Origin: Desulfothermus okinawensis JCM 13304
Lineage (GTDB): Bacteria > Desulfobacterota > Desulfovibrionia > Desulfovibrionales > Desulfothermaceae
Assembly: GCA_001311565.1 (NCBI GenBank)
Contig: BBBM01000027.1
Span: forward strand, 1-34,647
Direction of reading: 5' to 3'
Length of the DNA: 34,647 bases
Shown here: piece by piece, positions 20,178-31,355 of the stretch
Numbering within the stretch: the first letter of the stretch is position 1
Layout of the letters: every line of letters begins with the position of its first letter
The notes under the pieces: generated by a model
Told to the model about the DNA's origin: nothing
Seen by the model: only the letters and a program-made list of their open reading frames with translations
Databases searched by the model: none
Position numbers and translations under genes: made by a program

Positions 20178-21183
20178 GTATACTCATTGTGGATGATTCT
20201 CCTGATATGAGACTCCTTATTAAGACCCTGCTAAATAACGCAGGATATAAAGATGTAATAGTATGCGGTTCAGCAGAAGAGGCAATCAAGATACTTGAAG
20301 GAAAAAAAATAGACCTCATACTCATGGACATTATGATGCCAGGTATAGACGGCATTGAGGCATGCAGGATGATAAACAGCAGGGTAAATCTTCTGGACAT
20401 ACCCATAATTATGGTTACAGCAAAGGATGATATAGAATATCTAAAACTTGCCTTTGCCGCAGGCGCACTTGATTATGTAACCAAACCTTTTAACAAAATA
20501 GAGCTCCTGGCCAGGGTCCGTTCTGCCTTGAAACTAAAACATGAAATGGACAATAGAAAGTCCAAGGAGATTGAACTAAAAAAAATAACCCAACAGCTGG
20601 CAGAACTAAATGCAAAATTGCAAAGATTGTCTTCTTTGGATGGACTAACTGGAATCCCAAACAGGAGGACATTTGATGAGGTCTTAGAAATAGAATTAAA
20701 AAGGGCAGTGCGTAATAAGAGTCCAATTTCCCTTATTATGCTTGATATTGACCATTTCAAACTCTTTAATGACACCTACGGACACCTTAAAGGGGATGAC
20801 TGTCTCAAGGAAATAGCAAAAGTATTACAGAATTCCTTAAAAAGGCCAGGAGACCTTGTAGCACGATATGGTGGCGAAGAATTTGCGTGTATCCTTCCCA
20901 ACACTGACAGAGAGGGTGCAAAGTCAGTTGCAGAAAAGATAAGAAAAAAATATCAAAAAAATTGAATATAGAGCATAAAAAAAATCTCTTACAGGTATAG
21001 TAACAGTTTCCCTTGGAATAGCCACAGTTGTACCTGATTGTGATTTTCATACATGTGAGCTTATAACATATGCAGATCAAGCACTTTATTGTGCTAAAAA
21101 AAGAAGGAAGAGATAGAATAAAACAAATCTATCTTAACAAAGGGGGAAATAGCAATGACAGAAAAGATTGTAATAACTATTGA
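20174..21183 (+). CDS. Response regulator diguanylate cyclase (receiver + GGDEF), PleD-like (frameshifted near the end)
   Basis: Makes cyclic di-GMP from two GTP under control of its receiver. Residues 1-120 are a receiver (VDDSPD, phospho-Asp in LILMDIMMPGIDG, MVTAKDD, VTKPFN). A short coiled linker leads to the cyclase: DGLTGIPNRRTFDE, MLDIDHFKLFNDTYGH, then RPGD, LVARY and GGEEF. The active-site GGEEF is intact and RPGD five residues before it is a proper inhibitory I-site, so product feedback is expected. Its ATG shares the ATGA of the kinase stop. After residue 260 the frame shifts at A runs (20944-20950, about 20977-20984, 21095-21101); rejoined it gives IVTVSLGIA, ADQALYCAKKEGRDRI and a stop at 21183, inside the Hpt gene. 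Confidence 0.9.
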
Positions 21184-21459
21184 TTCAGAGCTCGAAGAAA
21201 TTGTTCCTCTATTTCTTGAAAATAGAAAAAAATGACATAAAAGTAATAGAAAACTCCCTTAAAGAAAAAAGACTTTAATACTATCAAGAGGCTGGGACAC
21301 AGTATGAAGGGTACTGGAGGAGGATATGGATTTGATAGGGTCACAGAGATCGGAGCAGCTATTGAAGAGGCAGCAAAAAATCAGAATTCCTCTGAAATCC
21401 AACAACAAATTGATACCCTTAAAGACTATCTTGAAAGAATAGAAATTATTTTTGAATAG
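21156..21459 (+). CDS. Free-standing Hpt phosphotransfer protein (two frameshifts)
   Basis: About 100 residues, a four-helix bundle that carries phosphate between receivers. The phospho-accepting His is in IKRLGHSMKGTGGGYGFD, the exact HxxKG pattern of Hpt domains, followed by the amphipathic helix EIGAAIEEAAKNQNS and DTLKDYLERIEIIFE. The ATG at 21156 has GGGGG upstream and overlaps the end of the diguanylate cyclase. Breaks at an A7 run near 21225-21231 and an A6 run near 21264-21269 each need one base fewer. Placed after a two-receiver hybrid kinase that lacks its own Hpt, it is the expected missing link to the receiver of the cyclase. Confidence 0.88.
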
Positions 21460-21516
21460 GGAAAGATACCTATCATATTTATCCTGCTCCAGTATGTTTA
21501 TTTACTAAGTTCAATT

Positions 21517-21540
21517 AGTTTTTATCATCACATAAAAACT
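21517..21540. terminator. AT-rich inverted repeat between convergent genes
   Basis: AGTTTTTAT (21517-21525) and ATAAAAACT (21532-21540) are exact inverted copies with loop CATCAC. They sit in the 124-bp gap where the Hpt gene and the oxidoreductase gene converge. T-rich on both strands, the structure may stop transcription from both sides, but its stem is weak. Confidence 0.4.
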
Positions 21541-21583
21541 GCCAGCAAAGGCAACAGCTTGAAGTATAAAAAAATATCTACAT

Positions 21584-23340
21584 TTACTCAAAACCCCTAA
21601 TCTTATAATACTCCTTAAGCATAAAATCAAAATCCTCTCTCTTTACCTTTTCATTGGTCTCAGGCAGGGCTTCATTAAAGAAACGTTGTGGTAAAGTGTC
21701 CATATCTTTGGTAAGTCCCTGTATTTTATTAAATATACGGATATTATTCTTGATTTTTGATGAAATAGCCCTGAGATCATCTTTTGTTAGTTTCAGGCCA
21801 GTTGTTAAGAATATAATTTCCCTGAGCTTATCCCATGGATATAAGTCCCTGAAAAATCTGCATACAATTAGTGTATCCATTATAATAAGTCTGTCTTCCC
21901 ATTCAATTAACACCTCTGCCTTTCCCTGAATTTTATCTGGTGGAGATATGCCTGAAAGTTCTGCCTTGTAAAAGGTAGTCCTCAGGTGGCATGCCCCCCG
22001 ATCAGATGTTGCATAAGATAAGGCCATTCCTTTAAATACCCTTGGATCGTATCCTGCTGGCTCCAATCCCTTAACATGAATTGCATAATCTTCCAGTCCC
22101 AATTTTTTTAGCAGCATAAACTATTCCCATGGATAGAATTTCTCCTAATCCCCTTCTATTTGAGATATCTTTTATTAGTCTGGAAATTCCCTCAACATCA
22201 CCATAATCTATTTGTAAATCCACTTTTTTTCATTCGTGATGCCTCAATTGCAAAAGAAACCAAATTGCCTGTGGAGATGGTATCCAGCCCAAGCCTATCG
22301 CAAAGGTCATTTAAATATATGATATCTTCTATATCCTTAACCTCACATAGTCCCCCAAAGGCATAGATGGTTTCATATTCTGGCCCTTCTATAACAAGCC
22401 CTTTGTATGGACCTGATTTTATCTTTGACATACGGCCACAAGCCAAAAAAACAATGTGGGCATGCATGTGGTTTCACATGACATCGCTGATGCAATGCCT
22501 CAGCATTTATACCATCTATGTGTTTTGCCCTCCCCTGTTTCCAGTATTTAGTTGGAAATGCCCCAGCTTCATTTATCACATCCACCATTATTGGAGTTCC
22601 AAACTTTCTATATGAAATGGCCCCTGGATCTTTTTTTGCCTATCTCTAACATTTGTCTGTTAAAGTCCAAAATCCTTTGCCTGTCATAAAATTCCTTTTT
22701 CATATTACCTGCAAAAGAAATTGCCTTGATTTTTTTTTGATCCAAAAACAGCGCCAATACCGCATCTTCCTGCGCTCCTCCAATAGTTATTTTCAACAAC
22801 TGAAAATCTTACAAGATTTTCTCCAGCAGGGCCTATGCAAATAACACCAAAGCGATGAAACTCCTTTCTATTTTCCTTGATCCATTTAACAATAGTATCA
22901 TGGGTGAGATAGGTATCCATACCCCATAGGTGCTCACCATTGTGAAAATAAACACCTGCACTGGTTATTTCTATCCACACAGGATAGTTAGATGAGCCCT
23001 GAATCACCACCACATCAAAGCCTGTTTCTGCAAGCCTATCACCTACCTCACCCCCTGAATAGGATTCAGCAAAAAGACCAGTTAAGGGTGAAAGAGAATA
23101 AATAGAATACCTACTACTTCCCCAAATCCCACTACCTGTTGCTGGACCACCTGCAACTACAATACAATTGTCAGAAGAGAAGGGGTCTATTTTCTTATTA
23201 ACAGTGTTTAACAAAAAAAATAACTCCCCACTCCCTTTCCTCCTAAATATTGCATAAATATCTCCCTATCTATGCTCTCTACTTTGTAGCTCATAGATGA
23301 GAGATCAATATGCAATAGTTTTTGAAAAAAATCCTTTCAT
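21584..23340 (-). CDS. Aldehyde:ferredoxin oxidoreductase family protein (seven or more frameshifts)
   Basis: A tungsto- or molybdopterin enzyme of about 585 residues that oxidises an aldehyde to an acid and reduces ferredoxin. The N-terminal domain shows HIDLSSMSYKVESIDRE, LGGKGVGSY, VVAGGPATGSGIWGSSRYS, ESYSGGEVGDRLAETG and NNYWRSAGRCGIGAVFGSK. The cluster motif is HACPHCFLACGR (CxxCxxxC), followed by EGPEYETIYAFGGLC, DRLGLDTISTGNLVSFAIE and in the C-terminal domain GLEPAGYDPRVFKGMALSYAT and DRGACHLR. The last cluster Cys is in IIMDTLIVCRFF. Breaks: A7 23325-23331, A8 23213-23220 (needs nine or six), T9 22730-22738, T7 22631-22637, A7 22445-22451, T7 22224-22230, T7 22103-22109. ATG 23340 follows AGGAGG. 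The substrate is not readable. Confidence 0.93.
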
Positions 23341-23488
23341 ACCTTGCCTCCTATAAGATCAAATCTTTTCTAAATTAAATGGTTATCCCAACAATTGCAA
23401 ATTTGACAGTAAAGCTTTTTTTTTTACACTATAAACAGAAAGTTTTTGGCTCCAAATCCAAGATAATTTACGTTATAGGAGCGTTAAC

Positions 23489-25790
23489 ATGCACATAAAC
23501 ATAAAAAAAATTATTAATAACTGGTATTTTTTTTGTGTACTTTTTGTTTTATTTATATCCTACCAGTGAATTCACAAGGTGTTATCATACAAAATCTAGA
23601 AGATATAATCTCTAAAGATATAAAAACTTATCCTATTAATAAGTTTATTGAGGACTGTTTAAATAGTACCAATCATCTGAAATTAAAAATAAATTCCCTT
23701 TTAAGAGTTGAGAAAGATAAAACCAAAAAAAATCAGTTAAATATAATCTCTAACAACTTAGGATTAATCCTTTCACAAATAGATATATTAAAAGGCTTGA
23801 TTAGTGTAAAGCCTACTATCCCTTTTAAATTACCAGAAAAAGAAAAGCCTCCATATACAATTGATGTATTTCAAAAATATATTGATCTTTTAAGAGAGAT
23901 AAACTTCTCTTTTTCAGAAAAAATACGTCTAAATAATGTTGTAAAGGATAAGATTTATGCAATAGAAAAAGATTGTAAAAATTTAATAGATTTATATTTT
24001 GAGAAAAAGAATAATTTTGATGATTCTCAAAAATATAATAGACTAACCTCTATTTTATCCCTTAAAATTCAATATATGATTTTATATCAAAGACAAAAAA
24101 AATTACCAATTTATAATCAACAAACTCAAAGAACAAAAAAACTGAATTAACTAATAGAATAAATTATATTTTTAAGAACCTAACAATTAGGGATCATGAT
24201 ATCAAGGATATTAAACAACAAAAAGATGCCTTAACTGATCAATTTAATGCCCAAAAAAAATAAGTTATTAGAACAGCAAAGGGAAATAGATAAAAAAAAT
24301 AATATATTATGAAATAAAAATTACAGTCTATTCAAAATAAAATTTTTTCTGAAGGATCTTCCCAAAATAAAAATTTTTGAAATATAGAAAAGAAAGGATT
24401 AAATCCATAATTAAGTACTATAATTTTAAAAAAAATTGTATCTGTCCCAAGGAGTTTTAAGCACTGAACTCAAAAAAATGTATTATGATTTTTATTATTT
24501 GTGGTTAACTGGCTATCAAAAAAAATAAGAAATGGAAGTGGTGACGAGAATATTTTTAAATCTATTAATAGAATTAGCCATTATATTGAACAAAAGTTTA
24601 AACTTATAATTGAAAATCTTGCAGATATTAGAAAGGTCAAAATTGATTTAGAACAGACAATTGCCTTTAATTCCCAAAATATAAAAAACATTAAAGACAA
24701 AAAACTAAGAAAAACAATTTATAATTTAGTATATGAACTAAACAGACAAAATAAAACAATTGATGACATAATTTTTGTATTAATAAAGAACAAAGATCAG
24801 TGCAATGAGTTGATGGATGATATATCATTAATCTCGTCTCTCCTAAAAGATATGCTTGGATGGATAAAGGGACTAAATGTTTGGACAAAAGAAAAGTTTC
24901 TAGATATATATGGAAAGTTCAAATATGTAGTTCTATATCCTTTTGCTAAGATAGGTAATTTAACCTTAAGCATCGCTTCTATTTTTAAGATATTAATATC
25001 ATTTTTGTTAGGTTTGCTCTTTTTAAGATGGTGCAGGAAAAAAGTATCATACTTTTTGCAACATAATACAAAACTATCTTTAGGTGCTATACATTCCATT
25101 ACCACACTTGGTTATTATTTTTCCATGGTACTACTTGTCCTAATAGTCCTGTCCACAGCCGGCATAGATTTAACGCAGCTTAGTATACTTATGGGTGCTT
25201 TGGGTGTTGGTATTGGCTTTGGCCTTCAGACCATAGCCAATAATTTTATATCTGGGCTCATTATCCTGACAGATAGGTCTATCCAGGTAGGTGACCTTGT
25301 TGAGCTGGAAGATGGTACCATGGGTACTGTGAAGAGCCTGGCCATTAGAGCCACTGTAATAAAGACCTTTGATGGTAAAGACATTATAGTTCCAAACTCT
25401 GAATTTATATCAGCAAAGGTGCAGACATGGACCTATAGTGATTATTGGAGGCGATTAACAATCCCCTTTGGAGTCAGCTACGACGCTGATCCAGAACTGG
25501 TGAGGCAACTTGCTTTAGAAGCCGCAAGAGAAGTCCCGTTTACAAAGGAAGATAAAGATCACCCAATACAAGTATGGTTTGAAGGATTTGGCGACAACAG
25601 CTTAAATTTTTCAATCAAGGTATGGTACAAAATAACCGAGTTAAATACTGTTAAAACTGGACTGGTAAGTGATTATTATTTTGCCCTGTTCAAAAGACTA
25701 AAAGAGGCAAATATTGAAATACCATTTCCACAGCGGGATTTACACATAAAAAGTCTGCCAGATAAATTAATAGATTTTTTTGGGGAATAA
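23489..25790 (+). CDS. MscS-family mechanosensitive channel with long periplasmic N-terminus (multiple frameshifts)
   Basis: About 765 residues. ATG 23489 (AGGAG upstream) opens a signal peptide once A8 23503-23510 and T8 23527-23534 are each read as seven. Residues about 30-410 are Lys/Asn/Ile-rich and helical, probably coiled coil, with no family match I can name. The span 24150-24500 looks empty but rejoins in this gene through several A/T-run corrections, some of which need a base added (the A8 run just before the final frame needs nine or six). Helices follow (ILISFLLGLLFLRW, YYFSMVLLVLIVLSTAG), then the pore helix LMGALGVGIGFGLQTIANNF, the beta domain SIQVGDLVELEDGTMGTVKS, IIVPNSEFIS, and the C-terminus ending IPFPQRDLHIKS. 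It likely releases solutes on hypo-osmotic shock. Confidence 0.9.
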
Positions 25791-25839
25791 AGGACAAAAT
25801 AAAAATTAAAAAAATTAAATACCCTGTTCCTTAATTTTC

Positions 25840-25865
25840 ACACTTGACCAATATTGGTCAAGTGT
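25840..25865. promoter_or_regulatory. Perfect 26-bp palindrome between the channel gene and the HDOD gene
   Basis: ACACTTGACCAAT is followed at once by its exact inverse ATTGGTCAAGTGT, with no loop. No T tract follows on either side, so it is a poor intrinsic terminator. A loopless symmetric site of this size is more like an operator for a dimeric or tetrameric regulator. It stands 50 bp after the channel gene and about 100 bp before the next gene. Confidence 0.6.
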
Positions 25866-25964
25866 CTCATCCCTTTATCCCTTTCACACTTGAATTACAA
25901 CATAAAATAAGTTAATATTAAAACAACATAAAAAAAACTCCAAGTGGGAAAGGAAAAAAAAGAA

Positions 25965-27189
25965 TTGACTGTAAAAAAAAGTTTCAGAACTAATATCTGA
26001 GGATATCTTGGAAAGAGACGTTCGGGCTCCTAATGGAAGATTATTGTTTAAGAAAGATACAGTTCTAACAGACAAGCATATCTTAGTGCTCAAAACCTGG
26101 GGAGTTTTAAAGGTCGAAGTTTCAAATAATGAAAAAATCAAAATAAATTCACAGGATAGTGGTCAAACAAGAGAAGATATATTATCCCTCTATTTTCCCC
26201 AGGATGAGATTAAATATTCCCCAATGAAAGACATATATGTGTTATCAAAAAAAATTTAGTAAAAAAAATACATTAATATAAATGAGCTCCCGCTAAATCA
26301 CCTGAAAGAAATTGATAGTTCTAAAAAAAATAGCCCTTCCCTCTAACTTAAAAATTTCTCCAGAAAAATTGGTTGAATCACAAAATGAACTCTTCTCTCT
26401 GCCCAGTCTATATCAAAAGATGATGGATATTTTAAATGACCCCAACTCTTCTGCTGCAAATATTGGTGAAGTTGTGAGTAAAGATCCATCCTTAACAGCA
26501 AAACTACTTAGAATTGTTAACAGTCCCCATTTGGGTCTAGTATCTAAAATTGATACTGTTTCCAGGGCTATTGCAATACTTGGATTGGAGCACCTAAAGT
26601 TACTTACAAAAGGTATAATATTAATTGAAAATTTTAAAAAGATTCCGTCTAACATACTTAGTATGCGACTATTTTGGAGACACTCAATCTCTGTTGGTCT
26701 TATGTGCTCTCTATTATCTTCACAACAAGTGGAACTGGTCACAGAAAAATTCTTTATAAGTGGATTGTTACACGATATTGGGAAGCTTGTTATGCTAGCT
26801 GCCATGCCCGGCTTTATCTAAATATCATACTACATGCAAAAGATGAAAAAATTAGTCTGTATGAAACAGAACTAAAGATATTGGGCTTTAGCCACGCTGA
26901 TGTTGGAGCTATCTTATCGGAAAAATGGTATTTCCCGCAGTCCCTTACAGAGGTAATAAGAACACATCACACACCCAAACAAAGCGATATCCCTGTGGAT
27001 GCAAGTATACTCTATATTGGGGATAGCCTTGCCCAAGCTTGCTTTTATGGCTTTTCTGGTAATGTATTTATCCCCAAAATATCTAATGAAATAATGGACC
27101 TATCAGTCTTGATGCCAGCTGTTTTGATGTGGTCATTCCAAGCTTTTTTTAAACAAATAAAAATGTTAGAGAAAAATTTTCTGGATTAA
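25965..27189 (+). CDS. HDOD-domain signalling protein (frameshifted)
   Basis: About 400 residues, soluble. Residues 1-60 hold the small region often found before HD-type domains (VSELISEDILERDV, NGRLLFKKDTVLTDKHI, LKTWGVLKVEV). After a linker broken near 26250-26330, the HDOD domain runs LPSLYQKMMDILNDPNSS, VVSKDPSLTAKLLRIVNSP, SRAIAILGLEHLKLL and GLLHDIGKLVMLA, then SHADVGAILSEKWYFP. HDOD domains lack phosphodiesterase activity as a rule and act as signalling adaptors. The last third is displaced by one base at CCC near 26809 (a base is missing). The start is unsure: TTG 25965 with AAAGGA upstream, or GTG 25944; A8 25973-25980 must be seven. The kinase gene follows 20 bp later. Confidence 0.85.
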
Positions 27190-27209
27190 ATAATTCAAGG
27201 ATCAATAAT

Positions 27210-29748
27210 ATGGAAAATCTAGACCCTAAAAATTACAGTGATAAACAAATAGCATTAAATATGATCAAAGATTCTATGGGACTAATTTCTTTTGATACAA
27301 GGGTTACTAATATAAAGTCTCCAACAGATATTTTAATAGAAACAACCAATAAAATTTTAAAGTTGTATAGTTTTTCTTCTATCTCTTTTTTTATGATAAA
27401 TGAAAAAGATAGTTCATTCTACCTTGCATACTGCCGACCAGAAAACTCAAAAGATTATTTTGAAAAAGAGTATATAGAACTAGTGGACAGTGGACTCTTT
27501 TCCATTTCCCTAGCCAATACACAAGCCCAGTTTACACTTTCATCTGATGGAAATAGTTTTTTAATTATCCACCCCATTGCTACCCCAAGGCGAATTCGTG
27601 GAGTTTTTCTAGCACAAAGTGAAGTAAGCAAAGAAAGATTTCCAGAATATGTACTCTATATGCTCACCATCATACTATTTTCATGTGCAAGTTTAATTGA
27701 AAGCTATGAAACATATAATTATTTAAGTAATATCAATAAAAAAATTAAAAGAAAAACTGGAAGAACTAGAGATACTAAACAAAAAAACTCTCCCATGAGA
27801 TATATCTAAGGCAGGAAAAGGAGTTAGAACTTAAAAGGAGCGAGGAAAAATATAGATCTATTATAGAGAATATAGATGATGCTTATGTAGAAGTTGATAT
27901 AAATGGAAAAATAACATTTTTTTTAATAAAAGTTTACTTAAAATTACTGGATATAAAAAAAGAAGAAATTTTAGGAAGACATTTTAGTGAATTGACTTAT
28001 AAAAAACATGCAAAAGAAATATTAAATGACGTTAAGAAACTCTTTACCAATAGAAAGGTGGGAAAATATCATAGCTGGAAATTCTCCAAAAAAAGACGGC
28101 CAAATTATCTGGTGGAGAGTCTAATATCTCCCATTGAAGATAGATCAGATAAAATAGTTGGATTTAGGACTATTCTCCGGGATGTTACTGAGAGGATTGA
28201 ATATGAGAAAAAGTTAATAGAGAGTGAAAAAAGATATAAAACAATATTTGAAAATTCTGGTACTGCTACTATTATTGTGGACATAGATGGCATTATCGTA
28301 ATGGCCAACAGAGAAGTTGAAAAATTATTTGGATACAAAAAAAAAAGAGATTGAGGGAAAAAGATCAATAAAGGATTTCGTGTATCCAGATGACCTTGAA
28401 TATGTTTGGGAATATCATATAAAAAAAAGAGATAAAAACAAAAATGTACCTCAAAAAAAATTAGATGTAGAGCTTGATGCAAAAGGGAATATAAGACAAT
28501 TAATTGTATCCACAGAATTAATACCAGGTACAACAGACACTGTTGTATCAATTATAGATTTAACAGAACAGGAGGAATTGGAATCCCAGCTGAGGCAGGC
28601 CAGAAAATTTGAGGCACTTGGTACCCTGGCAGGGGGAATTGCACATGAATTTAACAATATCTTGCAGGGGATTAAATCAAATATCGAACTACTCAATTTG
28701 AAACATGGGGAAGTTTTTAAAAAGGATAAGCTATTATCTAAGACCGAAGATTTGATATATCGGGCAGAGGTAATTGTAAACAGGCTCCTTACCTTTAGCA
28801 GAAAGACAGATATAAAAATGGAAGATATTGATCTAAATCTCGTGATAAAGGAATCAAAAGAATTACTCAGGGGGGCAATAAAAAAGGGAATTGAAATTAG
28901 GACCTGTTATTGTAACAGACCAGTTATGATACTTGGAGACAAGATACAATTAGAAGAAATTATAGTCAATCTGGTAAACAATGCAGTAGACGCAATTGGG
29001 AATAAACAAAGGGGGTTAATAGAAATTGGCGTTGACTGTATTGAGTCAACTGCTCCAAATCACCACATAAATGTAGAAGGAGATAACCTTGCTTTTTTTA
29101 TGGGTTAGGGACAATGGATGCGGCATAAAACAAGATAAATTGGAAAAGATCTTTACCCCCTTTTACACTACAAAAGAACCAGGCAAGGGAACAGGACTTG
29201 GGCTTTCTATTGTGTATGGTATTGTTAAGTCCCACAAGGGCGAGATATTGTGTGAGAGCCAGGTGGGAGTTGGAACTACGTTTAAAATCTATCTTCCCCT
29301 GTCAGAAAGCCTCCACAACTATGAAACTAAAAGATCAAAAAAAAGAACTTAATGTGGATAAAATTAATGGTTCTGTATTGGTGGTAGATGATGAAGAAAT
29401 AATAAGAGACGTTATATTTGATGCCTTGACCATTAAAGGTTTGGACGTCCATATGGCAAAATCAAGTGAAGAGGCAATAGGTTTTTTTGAAGGACAAAAA
29501 CAAAGTAGATCTGATACTTATGGATCTGGATATGCCTGGGATGGGAGGTGTCTTGGGCGTAAAGGCCATTTTAAAAAAAATATCCCAACCTTAAAATAAT
29601 TATTTGTTCTGGATATGGAAAAGATATTTTAGACAAAGATCCAAAAGATATAGGTGCTGTGGACTTTTTAAAAAAACCTTTTAGTTTGCAAACACTGTAT
29701 GATATTGTTGTGAAACACTTAACTATCTCCAAACAAAAGGAGGACTAA
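27210..29748 (+). CDS. Hybrid sensor histidine kinase: GAF-like, two PAS, kinase core, receiver (frameshifted)
   Basis: About 840 residues, soluble. Residues 1-185 resemble a GAF sensor (TNKILKLYSFSSISFFMIN, LIIHPIATPRRIRGVFLA) and lead into a coiled coil. PAS 1 begins RSIIENIDDAYVEVDINGK and PAS 2 TIFENSGTATIIVDIDG. The phospho-accepting His is in LGTLAGGIAHEFNNILQG. The ATPase part has NLVNNAVDAIGN, DNGCGIKQDKLEKIF, FYTTKEPGKGTGLGLSIV. The receiver has VVDDEE, the aspartate in LILMDLDMPGMGG, CSGYG and FLKKPF. Breaks occur at A or T runs near 27745, 27918, 28090, 28340, 28455, 29095, 29337, 29503 and 29572. The ribosome site AGGAGG of the next gene lies in its last codons and its stop is 2 bp before the next ATG. 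Confidence 0.9.
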
Positions 29749-29750
29749 AT

Positions 29751-31288
29751 ATGAAGGTCCTTTTGGTATACCCAAGATATCCTGATACATTCTGGAGTTT
29801 TAGACAATCACTTAAATTCATATCCAAGAAGGCTGCATTTCCTCCACTTGGACTCCTTACCATTGCATCCCTATTGCCAAAGACATGGGATTTAAAACTA
29901 ATAGACTTAAATGTGGAAAAATTAAGGGACAAAGACATAAAAAAATGTTGATTTAGTAATGATAAGCGCCATGATGATCCAATCCAAAAGTTCTAGAGAG
30001 GTAATACAAAAATGTAAAAGATACAAAGTAAAGGTAGCTGCAGGAGGTCCAGCCTTTAGCGCTGAACCTGAAAAATTTCAGGATGTTGATTACTTGATAT
30101 TAGACGAAGGAGAAATAACAATACCCAAGTTCTTAAAAGATTTAGATAAAGGCGCTAAAAAAAGGGATTTACAGGGCAGATGAGAGACCAGATATTACCA
30201 AAACTCCCTTACCATCCTGGCACCTTATTGACTTTTCCAAATACGCCTCAATGTGTGTACAATATTCAAGGGGATGTCCTTTTAATTGCGAGTTCTGCGA
30301 CATAATAACACTATTTGGCAGAAAACCCAGAACAAAGACACCTGAGCAAATGGTTAAGGAACTTGAAGCACTGTATAACGCTGGGTGGAGAGGTGGAGTG
30401 TTTATAGTTGATGATAATTTTATTGGAAATAAGCAAAAAGTTAAAAAGATGCTACCTGAAGTAATAGAATGGCAAAAGCAACACAACTATCCATTTACTT
30501 TTTTTTACTGAAGCAAGCGTTAATTTAGCTGATGATGAAGAGCTAATGGATCTTATGTGTGCAGCTAATTTTAATAAAGTCTTTCTTGGGATTGAGTCTC
30601 CCTCACTTGACAGTTTAAAAGAATGCAACAAGCTACAAAATACAAAAAAAAGACTTATCAGATGTGGTCAATACAATACATAGACATGGCATGCAGGTTA
30701 TGGCGGGATTTATTGTTGGATTTGACAGTGATGATGAGACAATTTTTAGTAAACAAATTAGATTTATACAGGAAACTGGCATAGTAACTGCTATGGTTGG
30801 AATGCTTGTTGCTGCACCACAAACAAGATTATACTACCGATTAAAAGCAGAAAATAGACTATTTAGAGATCCAATAGGAGACAATACTTCTGCAGACATA
30901 AACTTTTATCCAAAGATCGGGCTGGAAAAACTCATACAGGGGTATAATGATATTATAAAAACAATATATACTCCAAAAAAAATTACTACAAGAGAATAGA
31001 AGTATTTTTAAAAAAAATTATAATCCAAGCACTAAGGTAAAGCTAAAAAAAAGAAGATTTTATTGCCCTTATAAAGAGTATCTTTAAAATAGGGATATTC
31101 TCCAGATCAAGTATATATTATTGGAAACTCATGGTTAAGACAATCTTTACAAGGTCTAAATCGTTTCCAGTTGCAGTGGAGTTGGCTATTCTAGGTGAAC
31201 ACTTCATAAAATTCTCAAAAAAAATGTGAACGCTCTTTAAAAGATTTTTTTAAAGGAAGTTAAAAACAGACATCAACTTGCATCTTAG
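29751..31288 (+). CDS. B12-binding-type radical SAM protein (frameshifted)
   Basis: About 505 residues. Residues 1-145 have the cobalamin-binding fold typical of the BchE/HpnJ-like group ([58 protein letters not shown]) without an obvious DxHxxG motif. The radical SAM core has the cluster motif [13 protein letters not shown], then [25 protein letters not shown] and [11 protein letters not shown]. The C-terminal part ([23 protein letters not shown]) fits the DUF4070-type tail. Breaks lie near 29940, 30158, 30500, 30645, 30975, 31005, 31050, 31213 and 31245; corrected, the end is at about 31288. Its position right after a sensor kinase suggests shared expression. The substrate (methylation, ring closure or lipid change) is unknown. 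Confidence 0.85.
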
Positions 31289-31355
31289 TAAATTCCTTTT
31301 GACAAGGTGTTTATATATGTGTTTAAATGCAAGCACTATTTAAAAGGGACTAATT

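Noticed and set aside
24151-24500. A non-coding gap between two separate genes
   Set aside because: All three frames together give a continuous helical protein with run-length corrections, linking the signal-peptide segment to the MscS domain.
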